A DNA stretch of 64,000 nucleotides from Bacteroidota bacterium (GTDB taxonomy: Bacteria; Bacteroidota; Bacteroidia; Chitinophagales; Chitinophagaceae), in the NCBI GenBank assembly GCA_023428755.1, contig JAEYWX010000006.1:124001-188000 (forward strand), in the 5' to 3' direction. The position numbers and the translations under genes are program-made. Positions within the stretch are counted from its first letter, which is position 1, and every line of letters starts with the position of its first letter. Under the pieces are notes generated by a model, which was not told the DNA's origin, made no database searches, and worked only from the letters and a program-made list of their open reading frames with translations. Below, piece by piece: positions 17,907 to 29,100 of this stretch.

Positions 17907-18611
17907 TTATTCGTTACTCGACCAGGCAAGGGTGGCAATACTCAGCTCTGTATTTTCAGACTGGTTAATTGCAAAGCCGCAAGCTTCCAGAGTAGCGCCG
18001 GTGGTAATTACATCATCCACCAACAACACATGTTTTTGCTGCAACAATTGACTATCTCCAATTTCAAAACTGCCTTCCACATTTTTCAGTCGTTCGGTTC
18101 TGCCCTTTTTTGTTTGGGTATCGGTGTAGCGTTTCCGGCGAACGGCATCGGTGAGTACGGGCAGGTTGCAGATGTCGGCAATTCCCTCACATAATAAGGT
18201 AGCTTGGTTGTAGCCTCGCTTTTTTTCCTTTTCGGGGAAAAGGGGTAAGGGAACCAGTGCATCAATATCGGTAATTCGGCCGCTGTTTTGGAGCTGCAGA
18301 CCCATCCAACGGCCAAGCTGGCGACCAACTTCCCGGTTGCCGCTGTATTTGAGTTGGTGGGTGAGCCGTTGCAAAACCGAGCTTTTCGAAAAATAGTAGC
18401 TGGCGGCTGCCTTTTTAACAGGTAGCCGTCCGTAAAATATTTTTTCGATGGGGTTGTCGGGAAGCTCAAAAAAGCCTGTTTCTGGCAAATTGCTGTAGCA
18501 ATGGAGGCAGATGGATTGGTCCTGTTCCAGCAGATCGCTGCCACATCCGGCACAGGTATGCGGGTAAAAAAGATGTGCAAGATCGTTGAGTAATTTGCGG
18601 GTGTTGATCAT
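17907..18611 (-). CDS. comF: ComF family phosphoribosyltransferase-like protein
   Basis: This 234-residue protein has an N-terminal zinc-binding part (CAGCGSDLLEQDQSICLHCY) and a type I phosphoribosyltransferase-like core with the PRPP-loop signature VLLVDDVITTGATL. ComF proteins are linked to DNA uptake in naturally competent bacteria; the biochemical role is unclear. It lies downstream of radA on the same strand, with a terminator hairpin between the two. Confidence 0.88.
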   Translation of the reverse strand: MINTRKLLNDLAHLFYPHTCAGCGSDLLEQDQSICLHCYSNLPETGFFELPDNPIEKIFYGRLPVKKAAASYYFSKSSVLQRLTHQLKYSGNREVGRQLGRWMGLQLQNSGRITDIDALVPLPLFPEKEKKRGYNQATLLCEGIADICNLPVLTDAVRRKRYTDTQTKKGRTERLKNVEGSFEIGDSQLLQQKHVLLVDDVITTGATLEACGFAINQSENTELSIATLAWSSNE

Positions 18612-18637
18612 GTAAGTAAGATAGGAAACGAATATAA

Positions 18638-18675
18638 AAAATGCAATGCCCGTTCAATTGCAAGCATTGCATTTT
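18638..18675 (-). terminator. Terminator of radA
   Basis: Arms AAAATGCAATGC and GCATTGCATTTT pair perfectly (12 bp) around a 14-nt loop shortly after the radA stop; the minus-strand side ends in T residues. Confidence 0.75.
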
Positions 18676-18725
18676 ATTCCAGAGTTGACAACACAGTTGT
18701 AACAGGATGTGTGTTCCCAATTTAT

Positions 18726-20120
18726 TTATTGAAATAAGTATTGATACAACTCTTCTACTTTTCCCATTGGTATAATTTCAATATTGTATTTCTGCATCAA
18801 CTTTTTGTCTGTTTCTTTTCGATGGCCGAGGTTGTAGCGGCTGATGATGATTTTTTCAAAGCCTAATTTTTCAGCTTCAGCAATGCGTTGATCAATTCGG
18901 TTCACTGCCCGTATTTCACCACTTAACCCAACTTCACCTGCAAAACAAATATGTGGATTGAGTGGTACATCTTCATAACTTGATAGTAACGCACAAAGCA
19001 CGGCCAGATCAATTGATGGGTCTTCTACTTTTATTCCACCGGCGATATTTAAAAAAACATCCTTCATGCCAAAATGAAAACCACCACGTTTTTCCAACAC
19101 GGCTAATAATAATTGTAAACGTCGTAAATCAAAACCGGTAACAGTTCGTTGTGGTGTTCCATACACACTTTGTGTTACCAATGCCTGTACTTCAAGTAGT
19201 AACGGACGCATGCCTTCCATGGTTGCTGCAATGGCAATGCCGCTTAGTTGTTCTTCTTTTTGTGTGATGAGAATTTCGCTTGGATTTAATACCGGGCGCA
19301 TCCCTGTATCACTCATTTCATAAATACCTAATTCAGATGTTGAACCAAAACGATTCTTCATGGTTCGCAAAATTCTGTATGCATAATGACGATCGCCTTC
19401 GAACTGCAAAACCGTATCCACCATGTGTTCCAGGATTTTTGGTCCTGCAATGGTTCCGTCTTTTGTGATATGACCAATTAAAAAAACAGGCGTGTTGGTT
19501 TCTTTCGCAAAGCGTTGCAGTTCGGCTGCTGTTTCACGTATTTGCGAAATACTTCCTGGCCCACTTTCAATAAAAGGTGTTTGTAATGTTTGAATAGAGT
19601 CGATGATGACCAGTTGTGGTTTCAGCTTTTTTATTTCCTGAAAAATTGTTTGGGTAGATGTTTCGGTAAGCAAATAAAAATCTTCATTACTCATCTGCAA
19701 CCTGTCGGCACGCATTTTAATTTGCTGCTCACTTTCCTCACCGCTTACATACAATGTGGTAATATTTTTTAACTGTAAACCGATCTGTAAAAACAAGGTT
19801 GACTTTCCAATACCCGGTTCACCTGCAATCAACACAATACTTCCCGGCACGATGCCGCCGCCAAGCACTCGATTTAATTCAGCATCTTGTGTAACCAATC
19901 GTTTTTCTTCGTTACTTTTTACGTCGCTTAGTGAAATGATTTTCATTTCACCATTTCCTGCAGTTTCTTTCCAGCTTTGTTTTTGCGGATTATTTTTTTC
20001 TTTAGTTACAAGTTCTTCTGCAAACGTATTCCATTCATTACACGATGGACATTTACCTAGCCACTTTGCAGATTCGTACCCACAATTCTGACAAAAAAAA
20101 GATGTTTTTATTTTACTCAT
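18726..20120 (-). CDS. radA: DNA repair protein RadA (Sms)
   Basis: RadA is a RecA-like ATPase that promotes branch migration in recombination. The 464-residue protein shows the N-terminal zinc finger (CQNCGYESAKWLGKCPSC), the Walker A motif GEPGIGKST, the RadA-specific KNRFGSTSELG box and a C-terminal Lon-like domain. All expected elements are present and the length is normal. It is divergent from the zinc peptidase gene across a 500-bp intergenic region. Confidence 0.95.
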   Translation of the reverse strand: MSKIKTSFFCQNCGYESAKWLGKCPSCNEWNTFAEELVTKEKNNPQKQSWKETAGNGEMKIISLSDVKSNEEKRLVTQDAELNRVLGGGIVPGSIVLIAGEPGIGKSTLFLQIGLQLKNITTLYVSGEESEQQIKMRADRLQMSNEDFYLLTETSTQTIFQEIKKLKPQLVIIDSIQTLQTPFIESGPGSISQIRETAAELQRFAKETNTPVFLIGHITKDGTIAGPKILEHMVDTVLQFEGDRHYAYRILRTMKNRFGSTSELGIYEMSDTGMRPVLNPSEILITQKEEQLSGIAIAATMEGMRPLLLEVQALVTQSVYGTPQRTVTGFDLRRLQLLLAVLEKRGGFHFGMKDVFLNIAGGIKVEDPSIDLAVLCALLSSYEDVPLNPHICFAGEVGLSGEIRAVNRIDQRIAEAEKLGFEKIIISRYNLGHRKETDKKLMQKYNIEIIPMGKVEELYQYLFQ

Positions 20121-20628
20121 ATTTTGATTTGCTCAAGCGCATAAAAGTCCATCAAAAAAATTGAATGCAACAAAAATTATTTTGATGAAATGAGGTGCAA
20201 TAAAATGAAACAGAAAAAAGAAAAAAACGATGAAGTGTTGGTAAAAAAAATCAGTAGTTCCTGAAAAGTAAAAGGGCTGGAATTTCTTCCAACCCTTTGT
20301 ACTTACTAACCCATTAAATTCTGTTGCTAAATTACAAATTGCTGCCACATTACAAAATTATTTTTGGGCGATGTGTATAAATTATGTGCGAATGTGATGG
20401 CCCCTATTGCCCTTTGTAATGCCTGTAAATGTCTGCCCAGTTATCTGATAATCAATTTTTTGTGTGGATTTGTGATTTTTGTTTTTCTGCGATCGTTCCT
20501 TACGGCAACCATTAGACGTAACTGCTTCTGCCAAAACGACTTAAGGTTTTTTTAAATGGAGGAATTTTGGCAAAAAATAAATTTTGGAAACCATTTTGAT
20601 GAGAACTTTGTTCAATAAAAAAATAATT
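20121..20628. other. Long divergent intergenic region
   Basis: About 500 bp lies between divergent radA and the zinc peptidase gene. It contains a hairpin at 20269-20299 (AAGGGCTGGAA / TTCCAACCCTT) and, on the plus strand, TATTTTTG at 20359-20366 with TTG 17 nt upstream, resembling a Bacteroidota promoter. If used, the transcript would have a ~260-nt leader before the peptidase. I see no convincing protein or known RNA in it. Confidence 0.4.
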
Positions 20629-21321
20629 ATGACACCAGGAATTCTTATTGTCTCCCTGCTTTTTATGGGAATCGGTTTTTTGGTACAAATGCGCTTAAAA
20701 ACGAAGTTCAAACATTACGGACAGAAGCCGTTATCCAGCGGATTAAGCGGTAAAGAAATTGCTGAAAAAATGTTGCGTGAAAATGGCATTTATGATGTGC
20801 AGGTGGTGTCAGTTAACGGGTTCTTAAGTGACCACTACAATCCCATGAATAAAACGGTTAATCTCAGCCCGGATGTGTTCAATGGCAGGTCCATTGCAGC
20901 GGCAGCTGTTTCGGCCCATGAAGTTGGCCATGCGGTGCAGCACGCTACTGCTTATCAGTGGCTTATGCTGAGGTCGAGACTGGTTCCGATAGTTCAGGTA
21001 AGTACCACTCTTTCACAATGGATCTTAGCCATTGGGGTGGGAATACTTGGTTTTGGCGGGGGTAACCCAACTGTTTTACTGGTTGGAATCCTGTTGTTTG
21101 CAGCCACCACCATTTTTTCACTCATCACGCTGCCGGTTGAATTTGATGCCAGCAACCGTGCTGTTGCCTGGCTCGAACATAGCAATGCAGCCAACAGTCA
21201 GGAGCTCCCGGGTACAAAAGATGCCTTGAAATGGGCGGCTACTACCTATGTTGTTGCTGCAATTGCCTCCATTGTAACCTTGGTACAATATATACTAATA
21301 TATCTGAGTCGAAGAGATTAA
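20629..21321 (+). CDS. Membrane zinc metallopeptidase (YugP / Zn_peptidase_2 family)
   Basis: This 230-residue protein has an N-terminal membrane segment, a zinc-binding HEVGH in SAHEVGHAVQHA, and two to three membrane helices after it (about residues 125-165 and near the C-terminus). EFDASNRA is also typical of the family. It is presumably an inner-membrane protease of unknown substrate. The ATG at 20629 (MTPGILIV) fits the family start better than earlier in-frame ATG/TTG codons. A strong terminator follows. Confidence 0.88.
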   Translation: MTPGILIVSLLFMGIGFLVQMRLKTKFKHYGQKPLSSGLSGKEIAEKMLRENGIYDVQVVSVNGFLSDHYNPMNKTVNLSPDVFNGRSIAAAAVSAHEVGHAVQHATAYQWLMLRSRLVPIVQVSTTLSQWILAIGVGILGFGGGNPTVLLVGILLFAATTIFSLITLPVEFDASNRAVAWLEHSNAANSQELPGTKDALKWAATTYVVAAIASIVTLVQYILIYLSRRD

Positions 21322-21347
21322 TAAAATATAAATATGTATATAGCAAG

Positions 21348-21386
21348 TGCGAATTTGGAACAAATTGTTCAAATTCGCATTTTTTA
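21348..21386 (+). terminator. Rho-independent terminator of zinc peptidase gene
   Basis: TGCGAATTTG pairs with CAAATTCGCA and is followed by TTTTTT. Confidence 0.88.
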
Positions 21387-21519
21387 TGAAAGTATAAAAA
21401 TTTATAATAAATCTATTTTCAATTCAAAGCAGCATGATTGAATGTATGGCTGTCTGCTCTAACGAGAAAGATTTGTTAAAAATTTTTTCCCTATTTTCGA
21501 AACCAAAATTATCTATCAC

Positions 21520-24492
21520 ATGAGAAAATTGTTAGGATTAACACTAAGTTTCCTATTGGTGGTAACCCAGTTGTGGGCCCAAACAAAGGAAGTATCTGGA
21601 AAAGTGGTTGATAGCAAAGATGGCAGCCCAGTTGCCGGAGCTACAATCAGTGTAAATGGAAGATCAGTTGGGGTAACATCAGTTACGGGCGAGTTTAAGG
21701 TAACTGTCCCTGCTAATGCAAGAAGGATTTCATTCTCCTCTATTGGATTTAATGACATTGAAGTGAACATTGGCGACGGGCCAATAAATGTTTCAATGGA
21801 AGCAGGAGAGTCAAAAACAATTTCTGAAGTAGTAGTAACAGGTTACACTACAACTTTACGTAAGAAATTTGCCGGCGCAACTGCAAACATTTCTCCAGCA
21901 GAAGTTCGGAAGCAAACATTTGGTTCATTTGATCAGGCGTTACAAGGTCAGGCAGCAGGTATTTCAGTAGCCGCTAACAGCGGGCAGCCGGGTGCAAATG
22001 CAGTTGTGCGTATTCGTGGTAATGGTTCTATTACAGGTGGTAATGTACCATTATATATCATGGATGGAATTGAAATTAATGCGGCAGACTTCGCATCACT
22101 TAACCAAGGTGATTTTGAGCGTGTGGAAGTATTGAAGGATGCGATGGCCACTGCACAATATGGTTCACGTGGTGCAAACGGTGTAATTGTAATTACAACA
22201 CGTAAAGGTCGTGCTGGTCAAATTCAGTTGAACTACGATGGGCAGGTTGGTTTCAGCCAATTGCCACAAGATAGATTAGTATTGATGAATAGTCAGCAAA
22301 AAATTGACTATGAATTACAACGTGGAAATCCTTATGGTTGGACTCCTGCAGAAGCAGACAGTTTACGCAATGTAAACTTTAGCTGGAGAGACGCCTTGTT
22401 TCAAACAGGTGTTACACAGCAGCATATGATCAGTGCATCTGGTGGTTCTGCATCTTCTCGCTTTTTTGCTTCTTTATCTTACATGGATCAGGAAGGTATT
22501 GTAAAAACAACCGGATTAAAGCGTTATACAGCCCGCATCAATGTAGACAACACCATTAAGAACTTTCGTTTTGGTATGAATTTGCAGGCGGGTTTCTCAA
22601 GAATTACCGGAACGAGCGAAGCGAATACATTCTTGAACAGTCCTCTGAATGCGGTTCGCTGGTCAAATCCTTATGAAAGAGATTATATTCCGGGAACAAA
22701 CGAATTTCAACAATTCGGCGGTCCTGGTTATTTGATTTCTGGTCAGCCAAATGGTGCAATGGAATTGTTTCTTGATTATAACTTCTCCAATCAAATTAAG
22801 GGTGTGGCCACTTCATACCTGGAATATCATATTCCATTTGTAAAAGGCCTCCACCTGAGAACTAATTGGGGTGTTGATTACACAAATAACGAAGGCGCTG
22901 GTTTCAATGACCCACGTACAGCAGGAGCACAGGCACGAAATGGTTCTTTATCAAGATCTTCTGCATATAACTTCCGTTATACAGGAACAACATCAATTAA
23001 CTATAAACAAACTTTTGGAAAGCATGAAGTTGAGGGAGGTTTGTTCACTGAAGTGATCAAAAATCAGTCTCGCAACTTTGGCTTTACTGCGTATGGTTTT
23101 ACCAATGGTTTCAGAAACGAAGCCGGTATAACACAGGGTAGTACTGCAAATGCTAATTATATTCCAGCTGTATCAGGTGGTGGTTCTCAAAACGGTTTGT
23201 TATCTTATTTTGGAATCTTCAACTATGGATACGACGAAAAATACTATGTTACTTTAGTTGGCCGTAGAGATGGATCGTCTCGGTTTGGTATCAACAATCG
23301 TTTTGCCAACTTCGGTTCAGTTGGTATTACCTGGTCTGTAAAAGACGAAAGCTTTATGGAGAATGTAAACTTCTTTGATGACTTACGTCTTCGTGCAAGT
23401 ATCGGTACAAACGGTAACAATTTAACTGCAGCGGGTGATTTTGTTACTCCACAATTTGGTGTAGCTTCCTATGCAGGTGTCAGCGGATGGAGCCCTGCAA
23501 CAGCAGGAAACGTGGATTATCGTTGGGAAACAAACCGTACAGTTAACATCGGTCTTGATTTTGCAATTTTGAAAAGAAGATTAAGTGGTACAGTTGAAGT
23601 GTATGACAGAAAAACAACTGACCTGTTTTCAAACGACTTTATTGATCCGCAAAACTCCGGCTTCTCAACTATTCCAAGTAACTTCGGAAGCTTACGCAAC
23701 CGTGGTATTGAAGTTTCTCTCCGTGGAGAAGTGATCAATTCAAAAAACTTCAACTGGACAATTGCTGCGAATGTTACTTACAACCAAAACAGAATTCTTG
23801 AATTATTGCAAGATTCAGTCGTATCGGGTGTAACAATATTGAAAGAAGGTTATCCATTAAACACACTTTACCTTGTTGAATATGCAGGCGTAAACCCTGC
23901 AAACGGAAACGCACAATATGTAAACAAGTTCGATAAAAGTGTTACAATGGTTTACAGCCCAAGCTACCGCAACTACTTTGGTACTACAGATGCTCCTTGG
24001 TTTGGTGGTATTACAAGTACCTGGAGTTACAAAGGATTTGATTTAAGTGCTCAGCTGAACTTTTTCCTCGACAGAGTTCAATACAACAATGACAAAAATA
24101 ACCTGACCAATCCAACTTACTTCTTCGATAACATGCATGTTGAAGTGTTGAAAGAGTGGCGCCAGCCGGGTGATATCACCAACGTACCCCGTCCAAGCTC
24201 AGGTACATTAGGTGGAACTGCTCCCGCTAACCCCTACCAATCAACTACTACAAGATTTCTTGAAGATGCGAGTTTCTGGCGTTTACGTAATGTAACATTG
24301 GGTTACACTTTTGACTCGAAGATGTTGGCAAAAGCGAAGATCCGTACTGCAAGAATTTTTGTACAGGGTCAAAACTGGTGGACAGCAACGAAGTTTCAAA
24401 GTTTCGATCCTGAAACTACTGGTTCTTCACTTACTGGTGCACAATACCCAGCTCTTATTCAAACAACAATTGGAGTTAGTGTTGGATTTTAA
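21520..24492 (+). CDS. SusC/RagA-type TonB-linked outer-membrane protein
   Basis: This 990-residue protein starts with a signal peptide ending at LWAQ. A carboxypeptidase-like domain (VSGKVVDSKDGSPVAGATIS) precedes the plug with SEVVVTGYTTTLRKKFAGA, IRGNGSITGGNVPLYIMDGI (the SusC signature region) and VEVLKDAMATAQYGSRGANG. The rest is a long beta-barrel. It forms the channel of a SusCD complex that imports oligosaccharides, peptides or other large nutrients. The SusD partner begins 20 bp downstream. No enzyme genes adjoin, so the substrate is not inferable. Confidence 0.95.
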   Translation: MRKLLGLTLSFLLVVTQLWAQTKEVSGKVVDSKDGSPVAGATISVNGRSVGVTSVTGEFKVTVPANARRISFSSIGFNDIEVNIGDGPINVSMEAGESKTISEVVVTGYTTTLRKKFAGATANISPAEVRKQTFGSFDQALQGQAAGISVAANSGQPGANAVVRIRGNGSITGGNVPLYIMDGIEINAADFASLNQGDFERVEVLKDAMATAQYGSRGANGVIVITTRKGRAGQIQLNYDGQVGFSQLPQDRLVLMNSQQKIDYELQRGNPYGWTPAEADSLRNVNFSWRDALFQTGVTQQHMISASGGSASSRFFASLSYMDQEGIVKTTGLKRYTARINVDNTIKNFRFGMNLQAGFSRITGTSEANTFLNSPLNAVRWSNPYERDYIPGTNEFQQFGGPGYLISGQPNGAMELFLDYNFSNQIKGVATSYLEYHIPFVKGLHLRTNWGVDYTNNEGAGFNDPRTAGAQARNGSLSRSSAYNFRYTGTTSINYKQTFGKHEVEGGLFTEVIKNQSRNFGFTAYGFTNGFRNEAGITQGSTANANYIPAVSGGGSQNGLLSYFGIFNYGYDEKYYVTLVGRRDGSSRFGINNRFANFGSVGITWSVKDESFMENVNFFDDLRLRASIGTNGNNLTAAGDFVTPQFGVASYAGVSGWSPATAGNVDYRWETNRTVNIGLDFAILKRRLSGTVEVYDRKTTDLFSNDFIDPQNSGFSTIPSNFGSLRNRGIEVSLRGEVINSKNFNWTIAANVTYNQNRILELLQDSVVSGVTILKEGYPLNTLYLVEYAGVNPANGNAQYVNKFDKSVTMVYSPSYRNYFGTTDAPWFGGITSTWSYKGFDLSAQLNFFLDRVQYNNDKNNLTNPTYFFDNMHVEVLKEWRQPGDITNVPRPSSGTLGGTAPANPYQSTTTRFLEDASFWRLRNVTLGYTFDSKMLAKAKIRTARIFVQGQNWWTATKFQSFDPETTGSSLTGAQYPALIQTTIGVSVGF

Positions 24493-24512
24493 TCACCCAC
24501 AAAAAAATTATT

Positions 24513-26000
24513 ATGAAATTTAAGTATATTAAAAAGTCATTGATCGCTTTTGCTGCAGTTCTTGCACTTCAGGCTTGCAGTAAAAAAGAGGTAATTGAAC
24601 TCACGCCAGATTTTTCGTTAGATGCGTTGAGTAATCCTTCAAGTATGAAACAGGTGGAAGAAGTATTAACCGGTGCATATTCTCGTTTCCGTGCTGCAGA
24701 TTATTACGGTTCAGGAAGTGGTACAGGTGCAGGTTGGTCATTAATGCCTGATGTATTGAGTGATAACCTTTACGAGGTTACTGCTGAAACACTTGCTAAT
24801 TCAAGGGCAATGGCTGATTGGATCTATGATGGTTCAACCGGTCAGGTATTTAATCTTTATCAGGCTCCCTACAATGTAATTGCTGTAGCCAATATTGTAT
24901 TACGGGATATTGATAGATTTACAACGCCACAAAATCAAGGTCAGGCAAACAGAATTAAAGGTCAGGCTTATGCAATCCGTGCATTGGCACACTTTGATCT
25001 GATGCGTTATTTCGCTACAAGTTTCGACAGAAATAGTACAACAGAATTAGCCCTTGGCTACACAACTGAATTTGCTGTTTCTTCGGCTTTGAAGCCATCA
25101 AGACTTTCGAATAAAGAATATTACGATAAGCTATTTGCAGACATCAACCAGGCTATTACTTTATTAGGTAATGTTGATCAGCCCGTAAATCCTGCAAGTG
25201 GTCTTACTCGTCCATTTATCGACCGGAATGGTGCGTATGCTATTTTAGCACGCATCAATCTTTATGCAGGTCTTTGGGCTGATGCTGCAACGGCTGCAAC
25301 AAATGCATTAAGCGGTCGTCCTTTAGCCACAACACAAGCTGCATTTTCTGGTATGTACAACCAAACGAATCGTGGCGAAATTATCTGGAACGTGCAGTTT
25401 GAAGCAGGTCAGAGCGGTCCTTCATTCCTCGTTTACTTTGTTACAAGTGTACGTAGTTATTTTAGACCAGTTCCTGAAATTGCTACACTTGCGGGAAATA
25501 GTGGTTTAATTCAGAATAATGACATTCGTTACAGTGCTTTCTTTAGTAATGTAAACGGGTTAGCATTAACTAAATACCAAGGTAAGGGAACTGCAACTGA
25601 TGGAAATGCAAATTTCCCTGCAATTCGTAGTGGAGAAATGTATCTCATCCGTGCAGAAGCAAATGCACGTTTAGGTGGTGCGAATGAAGTAACTGCATTG
25701 GCTGATTTGAATGCATTGCGTGCTGCACGTATTTCAGGTTATGTACCTGTTGTACTTACAGGCGCTGCATTGATCAATGCAATCGCTGATGAGAGAAGAA
25801 GGGAATTAATGGGTGAAGGTCACCGCTTCTTCGATCTCAAACGTACTACCCGTACAATTCAGCGTGGATCTATTTGCGGTCAGCCCGCATCTGCTGCAGG
25901 TGATTGTACATTGGCTCCAACTGACAGAGAGTGGGCATTGCCGATTCATGAGCAAATTCGTAATGCAAATGAGAATATGGCTCAGAATCCTGGATATTAA
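24513..26000 (+). CDS. SusD/RagB-type nutrient-binding lipoprotein
   Basis: This 495-residue protein has a lipoprotein signal with Cys at LQACSKK. The N-terminal half is a TPR-like helical region (KGQAYAIRALAHFDLMRYFA is the typical SusD helix), and the C-terminal part holds MYLIRAEANARLG and ERRRELMGEGHRFFDLKRT, both hallmarks of SusD. It sits as the lid on the SusC channel and binds the ligand at the cell surface. The pair is presumably one operon ending at the terminator at 26025. Confidence 0.95.
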   Translation: MKFKYIKKSLIAFAAVLALQACSKKEVIELTPDFSLDALSNPSSMKQVEEVLTGAYSRFRAADYYGSGSGTGAGWSLMPDVLSDNLYEVTAETLANSRAMADWIYDGSTGQVFNLYQAPYNVIAVANIVLRDIDRFTTPQNQGQANRIKGQAYAIRALAHFDLMRYFATSFDRNSTTELALGYTTEFAVSSALKPSRLSNKEYYDKLFADINQAITLLGNVDQPVNPASGLTRPFIDRNGAYAILARINLYAGLWADAATAATNALSGRPLATTQAAFSGMYNQTNRGEIIWNVQFEAGQSGPSFLVYFVTSVRSYFRPVPEIATLAGNSGLIQNNDIRYSAFFSNVNGLALTKYQGKGTATDGNANFPAIRSGEMYLIRAEANARLGGANEVTALADLNALRAARISGYVPVVLTGAALINAIADERRRELMGEGHRFFDLKRTTRTIQRGSICGQPASAAGDCTLAPTDREWALPIHEQIRNANENMAQNPGY

Positions 26001-26024
26001 TCTTAGTAACAACATGCGAAATAT

Positions 26025-26052
26025 AAAAAACCCGGCTTAAGCCGGGTTTTTT
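26025..26052 (+). terminator. Terminator of the SusCD operon
   Basis: AAAAAACCCGGCTTAAGCCG and its complement form a perfect hairpin ending in TTTTTT. Confidence 0.9.
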
Positions 26053-26075
26053 ATTAGCCTTTACCCTAACGGAGG

Positions 26076-26104
26076 TTAGTATAAAAATGTAACCATTAAC
26101 TTTG
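26076..26104 (+). promoter_or_regulatory. Likely promoter of the acyl-CoA mutase gene
   Basis: TAACTTTG at 26097-26104 matches the Bacteroidota -7 consensus TAnnTTTG; TTAG lies 17 nt upstream in the -33 position. The start codon is 21 bp downstream. Confidence 0.45.
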
Positions 26105-26124
26105 CCATCCAAGAAAGAGATTAT

Positions 26125-29100
26125 ATGAACTACTCCCCTTCCAATAAAGTACGCATTGTTACGGCCGCCAGTTTATTCGATGGTCACGATGCTGCTATTA
26201 ATATCATGCGCCGCATTATGCAAAGCAAAGGTGCTGAAATTATTCACCTCGGTCATAATCGTAGCGTGCATGAAATTGTAGAAGCGGCCATTGAAGAAGA
26301 TGCACAGGGTATTGCCATTACATCTTACCAAGGCGGACATGTTGAGTTTTTCAAGTACATGAAAGACTTGCTGGATGAAAATGGTTGCGGCCACATTAAA
26401 ATTTTTGGTGGCGGCGGCGGAACAATCTTGCCCGATGAAATTGAAGAACTGCATCAATATGGCATCACCCGAATCTATTCGCCCGACGATGGCAGACAGA
26501 TGGGGCTTGAAGGAATGATCGAAGATGTAATAAAGCAATGCGATATTTCGCTGAACGGCAATGGTGAATACAAAACAGCGATGACGTTGGGCGAACTAAA
26601 AGATGTAAGAACCGTTGCAAGAAAAATTACCAATGCGGAAAACGGGCAATCGTCAATCGTCAGTCGTCAATCGTCAGCTGTTATTCCTGTACTGGGAATT
26701 ACCGGAACCGGCGGTGCAGGTAAATCATCGGTAACGGATGAAATTGTTCGTCGCTATTTAAATGCGTTTACCGGTAAAACCATCGCTGTTATTTCAGTTG
26801 ATCCATCGAAGAAAAAAACAGGCGGTGCATTGCTGGGCGATCGTATTCGCATGAATTCTATCTCCAGTCCAAGAGCTTATATGAGAAGCTTAGCAACACG
26901 TGAAAGCGATAAAGCATTAAGTGCGCATGTGCAGGAAGCCATCGACATTTGTAAAGAAGCTGGCTTCGATTTTATTATCCTCGAAAGTGCTGGTGTTGGA
27001 CAAAGCGATGCATCGATCCTCGATTATTGCAATGTGAGTTTGTATGTGATGACGCCGGAATACGGTGCCGCATCGCAGCTGGAAAAGATCAACATGCTCG
27101 ATTATGCCGATGTAATTGCCATCAATAAATTTGATAAAGCAGGAGCATTAGATGCATTGGCTGACGTGCGTAAACAATACAAGCGCAATCATCAACTGTT
27201 TATGGCAAAAGATGATGAATTGCCGATTGTTGGCACCATTGCTTCGCAGTTTAATGATGCTGGTGTAAATGAATTGTTTGAAAAAATTATGCTTGCTGTT
27301 GAAACAAAAGCACAGGTGAAATTTGGTGGGGTTGAACATATTGCACATAGAGATACGGTGAGTAAATCACTAATCATTCCACCAGCACGTGTGCGTTACC
27401 TTAGCGAGATTGCAGATACCGTTAAAGATTATAATCAACTGGTAGAAGAGCAAGCGGCTATTGCATCAAAATTGTATCAGTTACAGGGGGTATTAGAAAT
27501 TTTTACAAGTGCGGGGACTAAAGTACCTCCTTCGGAGGGATTTAGGGAGGCTATTGAAAAGCAAATTCACCAACTCACCGAACTGCAAACACCCGTTGCC
27601 AAAAAACTCATTGCACATTGGCCTGAAAAAGTAAAAGCCTATCAACAGGATTTTTATGAATACAAAGTGCGTGATAAAATCATCAAGCAACCATTGTTCA
27701 GCACAAGCTTAAGTGGTTCACGTATTCCGAAAGTGGTGTTGCCGAAATACAAAGACTGGGGCGATCTATTAAAATGGCAGGCACAAGAAAATGTGCCGGG
27801 CAGTTTTCCATTTACAGCAGGGGTATTTCCATTAAAGCGTGAAGGCGAAGATCCTACAAGAATGTTTGCAGGCGAAGGCGGTCCCGAACGTACCAACAAA
27901 CGCTTTCACTATGTATCGCTCGATCAACCGGCAAAACGTTTATCAACTGCATTTGATAGTGTAACACTGTATGGCGAAGACCCGGCTCATCGTCCCGACA
28001 TATATGGTAAAGTGGGTAACAGTGGTGTAAGCATTGCAACAGTGGATGATGCAAAAAAACTCTACAGTGGGTTTGATCTCTGCGATCCGAAAACATCGGT
28101 GAGCATGACTATCAACGGTCCGGCTCCGATGTTGCTGGCGTTCTTTATGAATACAGCGATCGATCAGCAATGTGAGAAATGGATAGAGGTGAATGGTCAA
28201 TGGTCAATGGTGAATGAAGCGTTCGAGAAAAAATATAGTGCTTCAGCTAAGCCATCTTACAACAATACTTCTTTCCCCGGCGAATTACCTGCAGGCAACA
28301 ACGGACTTGGTTTACGTTTACTCGGCTTAAGTGGCGATGAAGTATTACCGGCTGATGTATATGAACAATGTCGCCAAACTGCATTGCAACAAGTACGTGG
28401 AACGGTACAGGCCGATATTTTAAAAGAAGATCAGGCACAAAACACTTGTATCTTCTCAACTGAATTTGCATTGAAGCTGATGGGTGATGTGCAGGAATAT
28501 TTCATTGAACAGAACGTTCGCAATTTTTACAGCGTCAGCATCAGTGGTTATCATATTGCAGAAGCTGGTGCTAATCCCATCACGCAATTAGCATTCACAC
28601 TGGCAAATGGTTTTACGTATGTAGAATACTATCTCAGCCGTGGAATGAACATCGATGATTTTGCACCGAATCTTTCGTTCTTCTTCAGCAATGGGATGGA
28701 TCCTGAGTATAGTGTCATCGGTCGTGTTGCAAGAAAGATTTGGGCAAAAGCGATGAAGTATAAATACAAAGCCAACAAACGCAGCCAGATGTTGAAGTAC
28801 CATATTCAAACATCGGGAAGAAGTTTGCATGCACAGGAAATCGACTTCAACGATATACGCACTACGTTGCAGGCATTGTATGCGATTTACGATAACTGTA
28901 ATTCGCTCCACACAAATGCATATGATGAAGCCATTACCACACCAACAGAAGAAAGTGTGCGCAGGGCAATGGCGATTCAGTTAATCATTAACCGTGAACT
29001 TGGTACAGCCAAAAATGAAAACCCAAATCAAGGTGCATTCTTAATTGAAGAGTTAACCGACCTGGTTGAAGAAGCTGTGATGAATGAGTTCAACCGTATT

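Noticed and set aside
20133..20555. Short reading frames in the radA / zinc-peptidase intergenic region
   Set aside because: Cys/Phe-rich translations without recognisable motif, starts or neighbours; treated as noise.
21520..26000. A complete polysaccharide utilisation locus
   Set aside because: Only the SusC/SusD pair is present; no glycoside hydrolase, sensor or sigma gene is attached, and the GH63-like gene is several kilobases away behind its own signals.
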